64,000 nt of DNA. Source: Rhizoctonia solani (Eukaryota; Basidiomycota; Agaricomycetes; Cantharellales; Ceratobasidiaceae). Under the pieces are notes generated by a model. The model had not been told where the DNA came from. It searched no databases and saw nothing but the letters and a program-made list of their open reading frames with translations. Positions 12,014 to 23,164 of this stretch are shown in pieces; within the stretch, counting starts at the first letter, position 1, and every line of letters starts with the position of its first letter. The stretch spans positions 806,001 to 870,000 of the forward strand of contig NC_057384.1 in NCBI RefSeq assembly GCF_016906535.1. Reading direction: 5' to 3'. The translations under genes were made by a program, and so were the position numbers.

Positions 12014-12604
12014 TCACAACAATTTCTGATTTTTCTGCTTGTTAAGCCAGTTATATTGAAATTGTGAAGAGGGGGCAACTTCAGATTTGGTGGATATATT
12101 ATAAATTTCAAAATATTCCAAGCCATTGTCCTTGGGATCCTTGTGTGCAGCAGCAGGTACCCTTATTTTTTTCCTAAAGCAGGTCCAGACTCTTGGCAAC
12201 TTTGGCAGTTTCCCTGGCCTTCCATCTGGTGCAGCCTGCAAACTTGTGACCAGTCTTCTCACACTTGATGCATAATGCCTTTGATTGGCAACAGTTATGT
12301 TCTTCCTCCAATACAAAGTTGGGGTCAGAGGAGAGAGGACTTTGTCTGGTGGCTTGTTGGCCTGCACCCACCCCCCATTTGGGGGTAGTAGTGGAAGAGC
12401 TGCTAGACTTGATACTCTTGGGTGGGTGGCTGGCATGCTCCTCTTGGAGGGTGTTATCAATGACAAGGGCTGCATTCTGCAGCTCAAGGAGTGGGGTGGG
12501 ACAGTGTTCCTGGGTGGCAATTAGTGTACTGACCTCCCAGTGGAGGCCTTGTGCAAATTGCCCACAGAGGGTGGTGTGACTCCAGTTGTCATTGTCCTAA
12601 ATGT
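12014..12604 (-). pseudogene. Gypsy gag fragment with zinc knuckle
   Basis: The minus strand encodes a gag C-terminal part. It includes NDNWSHTTLCGQFAQGLHWE, an ALVIDNTLQEEH stretch, and a CCHC zinc knuckle (CIKCEKTGHKFAGC, spacing C-X2-C-X4-H-X4-C) that would bind RNA. It has stops and no intact start. In element orientation gag lies downstream of an integrase fragment, so two Gypsy copies are joined here through a recombinant LTR-C. Confidence 0.78.
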
Positions 12605-12979
12605 TGTCTGGGATGCCAAGGGGGTTGGTGCTTGTGGCCAGCTAAGTACAAGGAGAAAACTGCATAAGGTGGTAAGGACTACCCTACAGCATCTAACTAC
12701 CTAACTACAATGACCAAGGCCTTAAGGGCGTTGGCAGGCTATCTAAGTACAGCAGAGAGACTGCTTAAGGCAGTATGAACAGTGTGGACTAAGTAATCTA
12801 ACCCAGGCAGTAAGGCCCTGTGTACAAGTAGTGATGCAACAAGAGGTAATTGACATGGCAAAGTGCTTAGGGTATGACATAAGCATCAAAGTCATGTGAT
12901 TGAAAAACTGGTCTGTTTGTGTTTATTTAAAGTTGAGAAAATGGGAATAAATTCCCTGGTATCAAGTGTGTCTACAACA
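12605..12979 (-). repeat. LTR-C, reverse, internally deleted (375 bp)
   Basis: The plus strand runs TGTCTGGGATG...GTCTACAACA, the reverse of LTR-C, lacking about 200 bp of the centre. Flanks AATGT and CTCCC are unrelated and lie in gag and integrase respectively, so this is a recombinant LTR. Confidence 0.78.
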
Positions 12980-13047
12980 CTCCCAAATGTGCTGTAAGAA
13001 CAGATCTGCTAAGTCTGGTGCCTTCAACTTCTTGGAGCATTTGACAT
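12980..13047 (-). pseudogene. Gypsy-3 integrase fragment (68 bp)
   Basis: The minus-strand reading gives KCSKKLKAPDLADLFLQHIW, the integrase segment after the first catalytic region. It continues the frame of 13620-13637 across the LTR-C at 13048-13619. Confidence 0.75.
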
Positions 13048-13619
13048 TGTTGTAGACACACATGATACCAGGGATTTATTGCCAATTTCTCTAATTGAAA
13101 CAAACACAAATGGACAAGATTTTAAATTGCAGGACTTTGGCACTTATGTTATACCCTAAGCACCTTGTCATGTCCACTCAACCACTTACTCAGCCACATA
13201 GCCACCTCCACCTATTAGATCACAGGTGACACACATGCATCATTAAGGCCAGCAATGAAGCAGGCTTTCTATTTGATACAGTATTTGATATCCAATTGTA
13301 AATAGCACAGCCTATATAGAGTATATAAGAAGGGTAATGAACTGTGGTAATCCCCAGGTCAATTACCTCTTGTCACCACTCCTGTAAACGGGCCTTACAG
13401 CCCAGTCACTAGGCTTACTCAGTGGACAGTCACCACACTGCCTAAAGTGGTCTCTTTGCTGTACTTAGATAATTTGACAATAGCCTGATTGTCTTGGACA
13501 ATGTAGTATAGTTTGTCAACTCCATAGTATAGGTTTTTACCAACATATGTGGTTTACAATTGTAGTTATATGGCCTCAAGCACTAGTGCCCCACCTTGTC
13601 CCAGACCATGTCCAGGACA
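13048..13619 (+). repeat. Solo LTR-C (572 bp), TSD GACAT/GACAA
   Basis: It begins TGTTGTAGACAC and ends CAGGACA. The flanks match at four of five positions. It interrupts the Gypsy-3 integrase. Confidence 0.85.
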
Positions 13620-13637
13620 GACAAAGATGGTGTACTT
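13620..13637 (-). pseudogene. Gypsy-3 integrase fragment (18 bp)
   Basis: On the minus strand this reads TIFV after the Lys-Tyr encoded by the inverted segment at 15147-15313, the normal continuation of the VDSFTKY motif. It includes one half (TACTT) of an exchanged TSD. Confidence 0.6.
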
Positions 13638-15146
13638 TGTTATGGATATGACAATTTCTCCACTAATCTGTACTTATTTTACCATTTACACAAGTAACAC
13701 AATGGTATATAAAATGAGATAATGATGCAAACTAAGGTTTTAAAGGCCCCTCTTTCCAATTGCAACCTTTGCACAACCCCTAAGTCTAAGGAATACCCTG
13801 AATATGCAATATCTTCTGCATGTACACTGTTTTCTCACTCATTAAAATATGCATAAATTCAGCTGAGTGGATAAACAGTAACTACCAATATTCTCCTTGT
13901 TTGTAGTATTTATCATACAAGATTCCATCTTGCAGCTACACACAGAATTGTTCAGGGCCCCCCCTGTTGCATAGGCAAGTGTTCTGGTGCTTAATCAGCA
14001 CTTAAGTGCCAATGCACTATATGTGCCTTCCCTCCATCACCCAGGCATCCCACACTGCCACATTGCTTGTGCTTAGGTGCACCTGCTTGTGCGCTCCATA
14101 ACAACAGCTCAAACACTCAGAACAGCTAACATTTGGCAGAGTTATGCCCTATTTACTGTAAGTACCCAATTCAGAGGTATCATACCTTTGGGACTGTTTA
14201 CTCCAGGGATGAAACACTTAGCCTTGGGACATCCAAGGACCCACATAGGTAAATACTGCCTTGGGGCAAATATCAGGGACTGATGTTATCTACCATGTAC
14301 CAGAGTATTGGCTCCCTCAAGTGTTTCAGTTGCCACCTGTACCTCCTGTACCCCTCTTGATATCAATCATGTATATACATGTTTGTGTGCCTTCTCAGGG
14401 TATAAAAGTACCCTGTGAAGATGCTTCTAATACATCCTACTTTTACTTTTACTCTTATATACTGACATATACAAAAGCCTTTGACAGCTAATCTGTGCAT
14501 TTACTTTAGTGATTGACTCACTGTAAATAGCATAGGAGATTATTCAGTGCACTAAGACCATAGGCCAGTCCCAACAGACACAGGGTAACCTATCAGTGTA
14601 CTTACTGTGGCCCTGTGCCCCTTGACTGTCACAGTTGTTGAGCTCAACATTGAGTATAGTGCACCAATACTGTAAGGATTGTTGTGATTGAGTGATAGTG
14701 TTTCACCCATCCCTACTCCTACATTGTAGGTAGCTTTATCTACAATATCTCATAAGTCCTAGGTCCACTTTAGGTGAACCCCATAAGTCTTAAGTTTTAC
14801 TTAAGCATCTATAAGTCCTATACTTAATAGGCAAATCCTATAAATTCTGTACATTAGTCAGGCAACCCCCTTACTCAAGGTACTTTCCCAGAGACCTTAA
14901 GTATACATACCCTTAGTCACTTAGGCTTAAGTAACTCTAGTCTAAGGTACTATACATAACCAACCACCTGCACTTCATAGTTGGCAGGGTACTTGTTAGA
15001 AGTTCTTTATTCCTGATAACACTAGCATGTATTGTGCATGTATTCTGTGCATATGTTCTAATACTTAATATGAGTTTTTGGTTATTCCCATATACATTTG
15101 TATATAGTAATTCTTTCTTACTCCTGTACTTACACAACTCTTAACA
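13638..15146 (+). repeat. LTR-D, left copy of an inverted pair (1509 bp)
   Basis: It begins TGTTATGGATATGAC and ends CTCTTAACA. It is near-identical to the reverse copy at 15314-17000 and to solo LTR-D 43526-45039. Left flank TACTT and right flank GAAAT do not match each other but match the flanks of the other copy in inverted orientation. Confidence 0.9.
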
Positions 15147-15313
15147 GAAATTTGTCAAGAAATTTGCAAACCCAAGTATGCATCAATTCTGGCTCAACCA
15201 CTGAAACTCTTGACATGTCCTTGGCATGATGTGTCCTACAACATGATCACTAACCTGCCAAAAGAAACAGGGAATGACTGCATCTTGGTAATTGTGGATA
15301 GCTTCACTAAGTA
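15147..15313 (+). pseudogene. Inverted Gypsy-3 integrase segment between the LTR-D pair
   Basis: The plus strand encodes CQEICKPK...PWHDVSYNMITNLP...CILVIVDSFTKY, from the end of the H2C2 zinc finger into the rve core. The surrounding integrase pieces (17001-17494 and 13620-13637) are on the minus strand and break off exactly where this segment would fit. The segment was therefore flipped by recombination between the two LTR-D copies. Confidence 0.88.
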
Positions 15314-17000
15314 TGTTAAGAGTTGTGTAAGTACAGGAGTAAGAAAGAATTACTATATACAAATGTATATGGGAATAACCAAAAACTCATATTAAGTATT
15401 AGAACATATGCACAGAATACATGCACAATACATGCTAGTGTTATCAGGAATAAAGAACTTCTAACAAGTACCCTGCCAACTATGAAGTGCAGGTGGTTGG
15501 TTATGTATAGTACCTTAGACTAGAGTTACTTAAGCCTAAGTGACTAAGGGTATGTATACTTAAGGTCTCTGGGAAAGTACCTTGAGTAAGGGGGTTGCCT
15601 GACTAATGTACAGAATTTATAGGATTTGCCTATTAAGTATAGGACTTATAGATGCTTAAGTAAAACTTAAGACTTATGGGGTTCACCTAAAGTGGACCTA
15701 GGACTTATGAGATATTGTAGATAAAGCTACCTACAATGTAGGAGTAGGGATGGGTGAAACACTATCACTCAATCACAACAATCCTTACAGTATTGGTGCA
15801 CTATACTCAATGTTGAGCTCAACAACTGTGACAGTCAAGGGGCACAGGGCCACAGTAAGTACACTGATAGGTTACCCTGTGTCTGTTGGGACTGGCCTAT
15901 GGTCTTAGTGCACTGAATAATCTCCTATGCTATTTACAGTGAGTCAATCACTAAAGTAAATGCACAGATTAGCTGTCAAAGGCTTTTGTATATGTCAGTA
16001 TATAAGAGTAAAAGTAAAAGTAGGATGTATTAGAAGCATCTTCACAGGGTACTTTTATACCCTGAGAAGGCACACAAACATGTATATACATGATTGATAT
16101 CAAGAGGGGTACAGGAGGTACAGGTGGCAACTGAAACACTTGAGGGAGCCAATACTCTGGTACATGGTAGATAACATCAGTCCCTGATATTTGCCCCAAG
16201 GCAGTATTTACCTATGTGGGTCCTTGGATGTCCCAAGGCTAAGTGTTTCATCCCTGGAGTAAACAGTCCCAAAGGTATGATACCTCTGAATTGGGTACTT
16301 ACAGTAAATAGGGCATAACTCTGCCAAATGTTAGCTGTTCTGAGTGTTTGAGCTGTTGTTATGGAGCGCACAAGCAGGTGCACCTAAGCACAAGCAATGT
16401 GGCAGTGTGGGATGCCTGGGTGATGGAGGGAAGGCACATATAGTGCATTGGCACTTAAGTGCTGATTAAGCACCAGAACACTTGCCTATGCAACAGGGGG
16501 GGCCCTGAACAATTCTGTGTGTAGCTGCAAGATGGAATCTTGTATGATAAATACTACAAACAAGGAGAATATTGGTAGTTACTGTTTATCCACTCAGCTG
16601 AATTTATGCATATTTTAATGAGTGAGAAAACAGTGTACATGCAGAAGATATTGCATATTCAGGGTATTCCTTAGACTTAGGGGTTGTGCAAAGGTTGCAA
16701 TTGGAAAGAGGGGCCTTTAAAACCTTAGTTTGCATCATTATCTCATTTTATATACCATTGTGTTACTTGTGTAAATGGTAAAATAAGTACAGATTAGTGG
16801 AGAAATTGTCATAAACAGAGGAAAATAGAACTAGCTGGAATTGAACCAGCTTGACCACTAAGCCATAGAGCCCTATTATCCCTCTGCTGACAACCCATGA
16901 TCACACCTGCTACCTCCCAAATTTGGGCTTGGGCCAGCATGCAACCACTTGTACTGGTCTGTTTGACTGTATCCAGGACAGAAATGTCATATCCATAACA
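15314..17000 (-). repeat. LTR-D, right reverse copy, hosting a solo TRIM LTR
   Basis: On the plus strand it runs TGTTAAGAGTTG...GTCATATCCATAACA. Without the 16807-16980 insertion and its TSD it is about 1508 bp, the same as the left copy. The left flank AAGTA and right flank ATTTC are the reverse complements of the left copy's outer and inner flanks. Confidence 0.9.
16807..16980 (-). repeat. Solo TRIM LTR (174 bp), TSD GAAAT
   Basis: Reverse copy of the 173-bp LTR of the miniature element at 57788-58222. Both flanks are GAAAT (16802-16806 and 16981-16985). It carries the same tRNA-like segment and lies inside LTR-D. Confidence 0.92.
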
Positions 17001-17494
17001 ATTTCACAGCTGTCCACATGCCAATATGTATCTGCTTGGATGCCAGGCCAATAGTAAAGTTGCAATAGGAGTTCAAGGGTGTGCTGTCTTCCTGGGTGTC
17101 CTGCCAATGGGCTATTGTGGAACATCTGTAGGAGATCCATGCACAGGGTCTTCACATCAGGGACTTCAATTTGCCCTTGATAGAATAGCAAGCTGGCATC
17201 AATTTCATGGTCCTTGAAGGTGCATTTGATTGTCATTGGAGCCTTGGATTTGTTTTGTAGGAAGGATAGGATCTCTTCCAAGGACTTGTCCTGACCTAGG
17301 CTTGCATCTATCTGGCACTGGAGCTCCTTTTTGGGGTAAACAAGTGCAATCTTGGCAAAGATAGGTTCAGGTAACATAGCTTGGCTGCTGGGGGTACATT
17401 TGTGTGATCTGGCCTGTGCAAAAGGGCTTCTGACTTTCCAGATTGCTTCCCTAGTTGGTACATGATTTAGAAGCTGTAGTTAGCCCATAGGAGG
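17001..17494 (-). pseudogene. Gypsy-3 RNase H end and integrase zinc finger
   Basis: From 17494 to 17001 the minus strand reads the RNase H-integrase linker, then the H2C2 finger (FHNSPLAGHPGRQHTLELL...YYWPGIQADTYWHVDSCEI), and stops at the LTR-D boundary just before the last finger cysteine. The missing residues are encoded in the inverted segment at 15147. Confidence 0.85.
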
Positions 17495-18078
17495 TGCTGT
17501 AGACTCACACATATACCTGGAATATCTTCCAATTTTTTCAGTTTTAAATGAAGCCTAACAGACTCAATTTTCAATCACACAACTTTGGTTCTTATGTCAT
17601 ACCCTAAGCACCTTGCCACATCCCCTTCTCCACTTAATCAGCAATGTAGCCACCTCCAGCTTGATGACATCATAGGTGACATATATGTATGAGTAAGGCC
17701 ACTGATGGAGCAGGGTTCTCATTGGTCATAATATTTGTGTTTAACACTGCCTTAGAACAGTTTATAAGGAGGCCAATTGACAATGGTAATCCCTACATTG
17801 ATTACCTCTTTTTGCTCCCCACATTGTGCACAGGGCCTTGAGCCTGGGTTCACTTAGTACAGTGCTGTTCAAAACTGTTCACAGGATTGGAACTTTTGTA
17901 CTGTACCAGTTGTTACTCAATCAATTGTCACATGATAAATTTGAAACTCATCCAGTAAATTTGATAGTGTCTTCTCTGTCTAACACAGTTTATCTTGTTC
18001 AGCTTGAATGAGATTTGATGAAGATACATTCAAAACAATGGAACAATCTCTGTGAACAGTTTTGAACAATGGACTACA

Positions 18079-19311
18079 TGTTGTAAATTGGGGGAAAAGA
18101 GGTTGAGACTCTGGTGCTGAGCAGAGTCTGTGTTGGAAGATTTCCCAATTTCCAAGCTAAGTAAAGAAGTAGCTTCTTTAGGGTTCTCTGGGTCTAGCTA
18201 TCTTGAATACAATCAACTACAGATATATCTTTTCTCAGTGTAAAGTGTCTTAGTAAGTATTTCTCTAAGAGCAAGAGTACTGGCTCAGGTTCCCTTTGGC
18301 AGAGATAGTTATGTAAGTTTCACTCCTAGTTGCAGGAACTAACTGGTTACTTAGTATATATCCTTCTTTAAGGATGATTGCCTTCTGTTCACTTAACCTA
18401 AGAACTCTGTATCAGGTCTACAACCTTTCCACACTATGGGTACTTGGGAGATCCACTTATACAAGTTTAAGTTATTTGAAATCTTGAGGCACAATATATC
18501 ACACAATTGAGGGGGGCAAGCCCAAACCCAAGAGTGACAGTCAACAGTAACAGTGAGGTGGAGTAAAGTAAGGTGGTGCCCTCCAAGGGTATGCAAGAGT
18601 CCCCTTTTATACCCTAGAGTGGCAAGGTTACTGAGTCATTCACCTAGTCAGAGTATGAATATGACTTGCTTAGGACTGTGCTTCCTAAGACTTTGATTGG
18701 TGGGTGGGAAGGCACAGATATGACTAGGATGGAATGTGACTGCTCTTGGGTTGAACTGCAATTAGTTAAAAAATAGAAACATCTAAATACATGACTCAGT
18801 CTATCAAGAAATGCTTGGCAGCCAATGAGCACTTAGAGTGAGTCATTAGTGTGAGTCATTCTGGTGGCAAGCAGAATGACTCATAAGCAGGATTTGCAGT
18901 GCCACTAGAAATTACTAGATAAGGAGAACCTTAGTAATCTCATGAGAGGTATGACTCAACTAAGCTAGGAATAAGGTTCATTTCCCAAGTTAGAGCTAGT
19001 CATGTGATGAGCTAGATGTAAAGATACAAATATAATGATTAGTAAGGTACTTGAGCCACATAGATAGAATCTTGTGAAGCTAATATCTCCATGAGATCTT
19101 ATCGTATGAGCACGTGACAGGCAGCGTTAGAACGAGCGGAAGGAGCTCTATTGAACGATATGTAACACATACAGTCAATATGAGCGTTACATAGAGTAAT
19201 GACAGGAATAATGGAAAATAGGAGTCAAATGGCCATTAAATCAGAAAGTCAGATATATACAGATTATTGTGGATGGTGAGCTGTGAATGCAAAATTGTGT
19301 GATACATAACA
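18079..19311 (+). repeat. Solo LTR-H copy 1 (1233 bp), TSD CTACA
   Basis: It begins TGTTGTAAATTGG and ends GATACATAACA, with CTACA on both sides. It is nearly identical to 37081-38313, so both are recent insertions. This one lies inside the Tc1 element. Confidence 0.92.
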
Positions 19312-19316
19312 CTACA

Positions 19317-20370
19317 GGATATACAAGTCAAGCATATATCAATACTTGGTTGGGCCACTTTTGGCTTTGATCCAAGCCTGAATCCTCCTAGGCATAATCT
19401 CTATCAAATCCTGGCACTTCTGGGCACTACATTTGTCCCAAATCTCCTGCACCCTCTCCCATGATTCCAACATCCCACTTGCAGGGGTTTCACAGCTATA
19501 AAGTTCCCTCTTGATTTGATCTCAAAGGTTTTCAATTGGATTGAGGTCTGGGGAGTTAGCAGGCCACTCACAGACCTCTAAGCCATTCTCTTGGAACCAG
19601 TCCTGTACAATATGGGCCTTGTGGGAGCTTGCATTGTCTTGCTTAAATATGACCTTCTCCATGTCCAACTGTCCTGGACACAGTCACATGACCAGTACAA
19701 GTGGTTGCATGCTGGCCCAAGCCCAAATTTGGGGGACAGCAGTGAGAGACCCATCTATCTTGCACATAAGACCAGAGCCTTCCCACCCCATGCATGCCCC
19801 AATCATGATATGGCCTCCTCCATGCTTGTGGTGTTTTGATGATCTGGTGGGGCTGAGGTGCCTAGCCAACCCTTTATAGGCATAGTGGTGCCCATCTGAC
19901 CCAAATCTGTTGATCTTGGTCTCATCTGACCATTGGATCCTCTTCCAGTCATCAATTGTCCAGTGCTGGTGTGCCATAACAAATTCAAAGCATGCCTTGA
20001 TATGTTCCTTTGTCATAGCTGGCTTTTTGGGCTTGACAAAAGGTACCACACCAGCTTTCTGCACTGCCCAATGCACATTAAGGCTTGAGACAGGGACCCC
20101 ATTTGTGCTAGAGAGCTCTTGAGCAACTAGGTGTGGGGTTGTGGGGGCAGGGCCAGTCAACAAGTGGGTGGCATGGCAGATATTGGTTGGTGAGAGCTTA
20201 GAAGGGTGGCCACCAGAGTGCTTGGGGAGCTCAGGACAGTGCATTGCCCTTATCCTGCTAATAATTCCAGCACTGACACCAGTTTGAGAGTGAATTTCTG
20301 AAAAGTGAAGGCCTTTTTTGAGCTTATCAACAACATTCTGGACATCAGAGGGAGGCAAAGCTTTAGGCAT
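19317..20370 (-). pseudogene. Tc1-like transposase, broken
   Basis: Minus strand from the Met at 20370: an N-terminal helix-turn-helix region (MPKALPPSDVQNVVDKL), then the first catalytic Asp in IQWSDETKINRFGSDG and GGHIMIGACMGWEG. The reading then runs into a 65-bp fragment of the TRIM LTR at 19670-19734, which replaces roughly 30 residues. Beyond it are the second Asp (FKQDNASSHKAH) and the DLNPIENL motif with the catalytic Glu. A TGA replaces the usual Trp after NL. The DDE residues are present but the gene is dead. Confidence 0.9.
19670..19734 (+). repeat. TRIM LTR fragment inside the Tc1 transposase
   Basis: It matches the first 65 bp of the TRIM LTR (TGTCCTGGACACAGTCACAT onward), ending in the CAAATTTGGGGG region. 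There is no TSD and about 90 bp of host coding sequence is missing, so it looks like filler DNA at a repaired deletion rather than transposition. Confidence 0.72.
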
Positions 20371-20876
20371 GGTAAGCAGGGGACAGCAGAGGGTTGAGGC
20401 AGACTCAGAGCAATTGGGAGGGATTAAATAACCTGCCAGTAGAGTATGACATCATTGAATGACATCATATGACATCACAGCTGATGTCACCATGAAATCA
20501 TTGGGGGGCTAGACCCCATTGTTCAAAACTGTTCATGGACATACCCTGACAGTTTTGTTTGTTACTCAGTCAATTCTCAACCAAGTCAGACCAAACAAGC
20601 TACACCATATAGAAGAGGTAGCAGTGCTTGTCTGAGTGAAGTTTCAAACTGATCTGCCCACTAGTGGTGAAATAATGGCTTGTTCATGAAGAAAACAGCA
20701 TCTCTGTGAACAGTTTTGAACAGCACTGGAGCTGCATTGTTTCCACCACCTGAAGTGGCTTGCTCATCATATTTAGTTGGCTTGCCAATACCTGTAGGGC
20801 TTTGGTTGTTGCAATTAGGTAGTCAGTTGTCATAGGGTCCTCACTTACTGCCTTAAGTAGTTTCATTGGTACTTAG

Positions 20877-22732
20877 TGTTACACCTTCTCAACATATACC
20901 ATTGGATTTGGACAATTTTTCTAATATTTCTGCCATTTTTTACAAACTTAATATCTTTTGTATTTCAATCACATGACCTTGGCGCTTATTATGCCAAGAT
21001 GCCTGCACTGAGATGCCATGCCAAGGGCACTTAGGAGAAATCCACACTTCTGCACAGCCTGCAGCACACTTCTTATATCACATGTAGTTTTCTATTCACA
21101 CGTGCACAGACCACATGTAGATAGTTCTCCTTGTTATTTAAACAGCAGGAAATTTGCTTGGAGACCCCAAGTCAATTTTACCTTGTCTTTCATTACAGAC
21201 AGGTACCCAGTAGCTAAGTCCCTCAGGCCCCCATAGGCCCCTTACTTGTTGACCACACTAGCAGTTATCCCATCCTCATCAGCCTAAGGCCCTCCATTGT
21301 TGTCAGTAGTAGTTAGTAGATAGTTAACAGTTGCCTTAAGTGGCTTAGGCAGCAGTAGATAGCTGTTATGGAATGACTATTTTAGACATATGCACCCCTA
21401 ATTGCCAATAGTGAATAGTGCAAACTAGAGTAATCATACTTGCTCTATCCAAATATGGGCATGAGCATTGCTATATTTGGAAACTGGCAGTGCTATAAGA
21501 CCTTTTATACTTTATTTTCTCATTGCGCTTGCATATATACACATTTGATCAAGCAAAATGGTTATAATATTAATTCTGTGATTTATAGCTTTTTTTGTAT
21601 CATACATTTATATGTAGGAATGGTACTTACAGACCACAGAACAAGTGCAAGTAAGCATGCAAGTGCCAAAGGTTGGCGGGGCATGCCAACACCAATATCT
21701 TGGCGGGAAATAGGCATATTACTATGCGGACAAATACCAATAGGTCGGAGGCTCCGGCATCTCACTTCTCAAAAAGGAATTGTCTGATTCTGAGCCAAAT
21801 TGATGGAGATACTAACCATTTAAGTTTCTAGCTTTTTCTATGAGATCCTACCTTGCCTCAAGGTTATTTTTAGCATTCACACTAATGTAATTTAGTCATG
21901 TATGCTCTAGAACATTCTATAAAAAGCATTGTGTCTACCTCACTAGGACCTATTGGGACTAATTGGTCTTTATGTATCAAATAGCTCAGACTGTACCTCT
22001 CATGTAACTTCCTCTTTTGTACATCATGTATATAGTTATTTGTTCTCTCTCTGGGGTATATAAAGCCCTTGAGGGAGACCCTTTGAAATCCTCCTCCTTT
22101 TACCCATCTTTTCATCCCTTGTGTGAACTTGAAGATCTAATAGATCTTCTTTACTTAGTTTAGAGTGTTATATTTCGCTTTCTTAGCCTCTTAAGCTCAC
22201 TGAACTTAACCTGTAAGGTTTCTTGGCGCATATAGCCTTTAGCAAGGTTCCAACAGATACTGGGTAGCTAGCAAAGGCCCTAGGTCAACCCTGAACCTCT
22301 TGAGTAAGTCAGTTGGGAGAGTTTAAGGCCTTGAGAGCAGCATATACACTTTAATTAAGTGCAATCTCTGTCAAATAAATTGATATAACTCTAGATAAAT
22401 TACAGCAAGTAAATAAGACTCAGTACTAACTTTCATACTATAGGTATAAGCATAACCAACCACCTGCATCTACAGTAATTGCTTGATTACTTGTTAAGTG
22501 TAGGGATCACCCTGATTACTAACCTAATTTACCCTTATATAGCTAGTCTATTGCCTTTTATATCCATATATAATTGATCCATTAATAACTTTATCATCTT
22601 CTGTACTTAATTACATAGTCCCTAAAACCCTACTCTATATCAATAGCCTTAGATAGTTGACTTGCATGTCTAGTACAGCCTTAAGCACCCACCCCACCAG
22701 CATGTAGCCCACCTTACAGTGTGGTTGCAACA
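20877..22732 (+). repeat. Solo LTR-F interrupted by LTR-E, TSD CTTAG
   Basis: It begins TGTTACACCTT and ends GGTTGCAACA, flanked by CTTAG at 20872-20876 and 22733-22737. The LTR-E at 21364-22642 splits it. The conserved CCCCAAGTCAATTTTACC box is at about 21167. Confidence 0.9.
21364..22642 (+). repeat. Solo LTR-E (1279 bp), TSD ATAGC
   Basis: It begins TGTTATGGAATG and ends CTCTATATCA. ATAGC flanks it on both sides (21359-21363 and 22643-22647). This copy defines the LTR-E termini. Confidence 0.92.
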
Positions 22733-22786
22733 CTTAGTCAGCCACAAGTGCCACCCCCCATGCTGCCCCAGACCAAGTCTAGGACA

Positions 22787-22945
22787 GAAGGTGCCATTGC
22801 ACATAGTGGCAGTTGATTGTGCAAAACTCCTTCCAATATTCAAGGTTGCAATGGTCTGCAAATACTGTGACTGGGTTCAAGGTCACTTCCAAGAATATTT
22901 ACCATTACCAAAATGACCAGATGATTGCCAAGAGTTCCTTATTTT
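22787..22945 (-). pseudogene. Gypsy-3 RNase H fragment
   Basis: The minus strand reads NKELLAIIW, then VTVFADHCNLEYWKEFCTI, the central RNase H region. It continues the Gypsy-3 fragment at 17001-17494 across the LTR-C nest. In-frame stops are present. Confidence 0.78.
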
Positions 22946-22954
22946 CCTGGACTT

Positions 22955-23115
22955 TGTCCAGGTGTGTGTGGGGGTTGGTGCTTGAGACCAGGTACTACAA
23001 GCAGTAAGTTGTATAAGGCAACAGGGACCTATACTATGGTATCTAGCAACTATACTAGAATGACTAAGTTGCTTAAGGCAGCACCTAGCTATCTAAGTAC
23101 AACAAGAGAACAGCT
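22955..23115 (-). repeat. LTR-C end fragment, reverse
   Basis: It resembles the start of the reverse LTR-C at 12605 (GGGGGTTGGTGCTTG followed by short CTAACTA repeats) but is truncated. The boundaries are uncertain. Confidence 0.45.
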
Positions 23116-23164
23116 TTGCTCATACCCATTATTCAGCTGATGACTGTGCATTAATACCATGACA

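Larger units (their letters stand above)
17861..20725 (-). mobile_element. Tc1/mariner element with ~200-bp terminal repeats
   Basis: The outer ends are CAGTGCTGTTCAAAACTG on the left and its reverse complement on the right. The same motif recurs ~200 bp inside at each end (18045-18068 and 20516-20540), an IR/DR arrangement known in some Tc1 elements. The left flank is TA and the right flank GA, so the TSD is degraded. It encloses the transposase pseudogene and a solo LTR-H. Confidence 0.75.
17495..22786 (+). repeat. LTR-C outer copy, split by nested insertions, TSD GGAGG/GAAGG
   Basis: Pieces at 17495-17860, about 20726-20876 and 22733-22786 together make one LTR-C (TGCTGTAGACTC...GTCTAGGACA). 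It interrupts Gypsy-3 RNase H, which resumes at 22787. Nested inside are a Tc1 element (with LTR-H) and LTR-F (with LTR-E). Confidence 0.83.

Noticed and set aside
13638..17000. LTR-D pair as terminal inverted repeats of a giant DNA transposon
   Set aside because: A solo LTR-D with TSD CACAT exists at 43526-45039, and the swapped TSDs here fit LTR-LTR inversion.
18393..18832. Short ORFs repeated at 37395-37834
   Set aside because: They belong to LTR-H copies.
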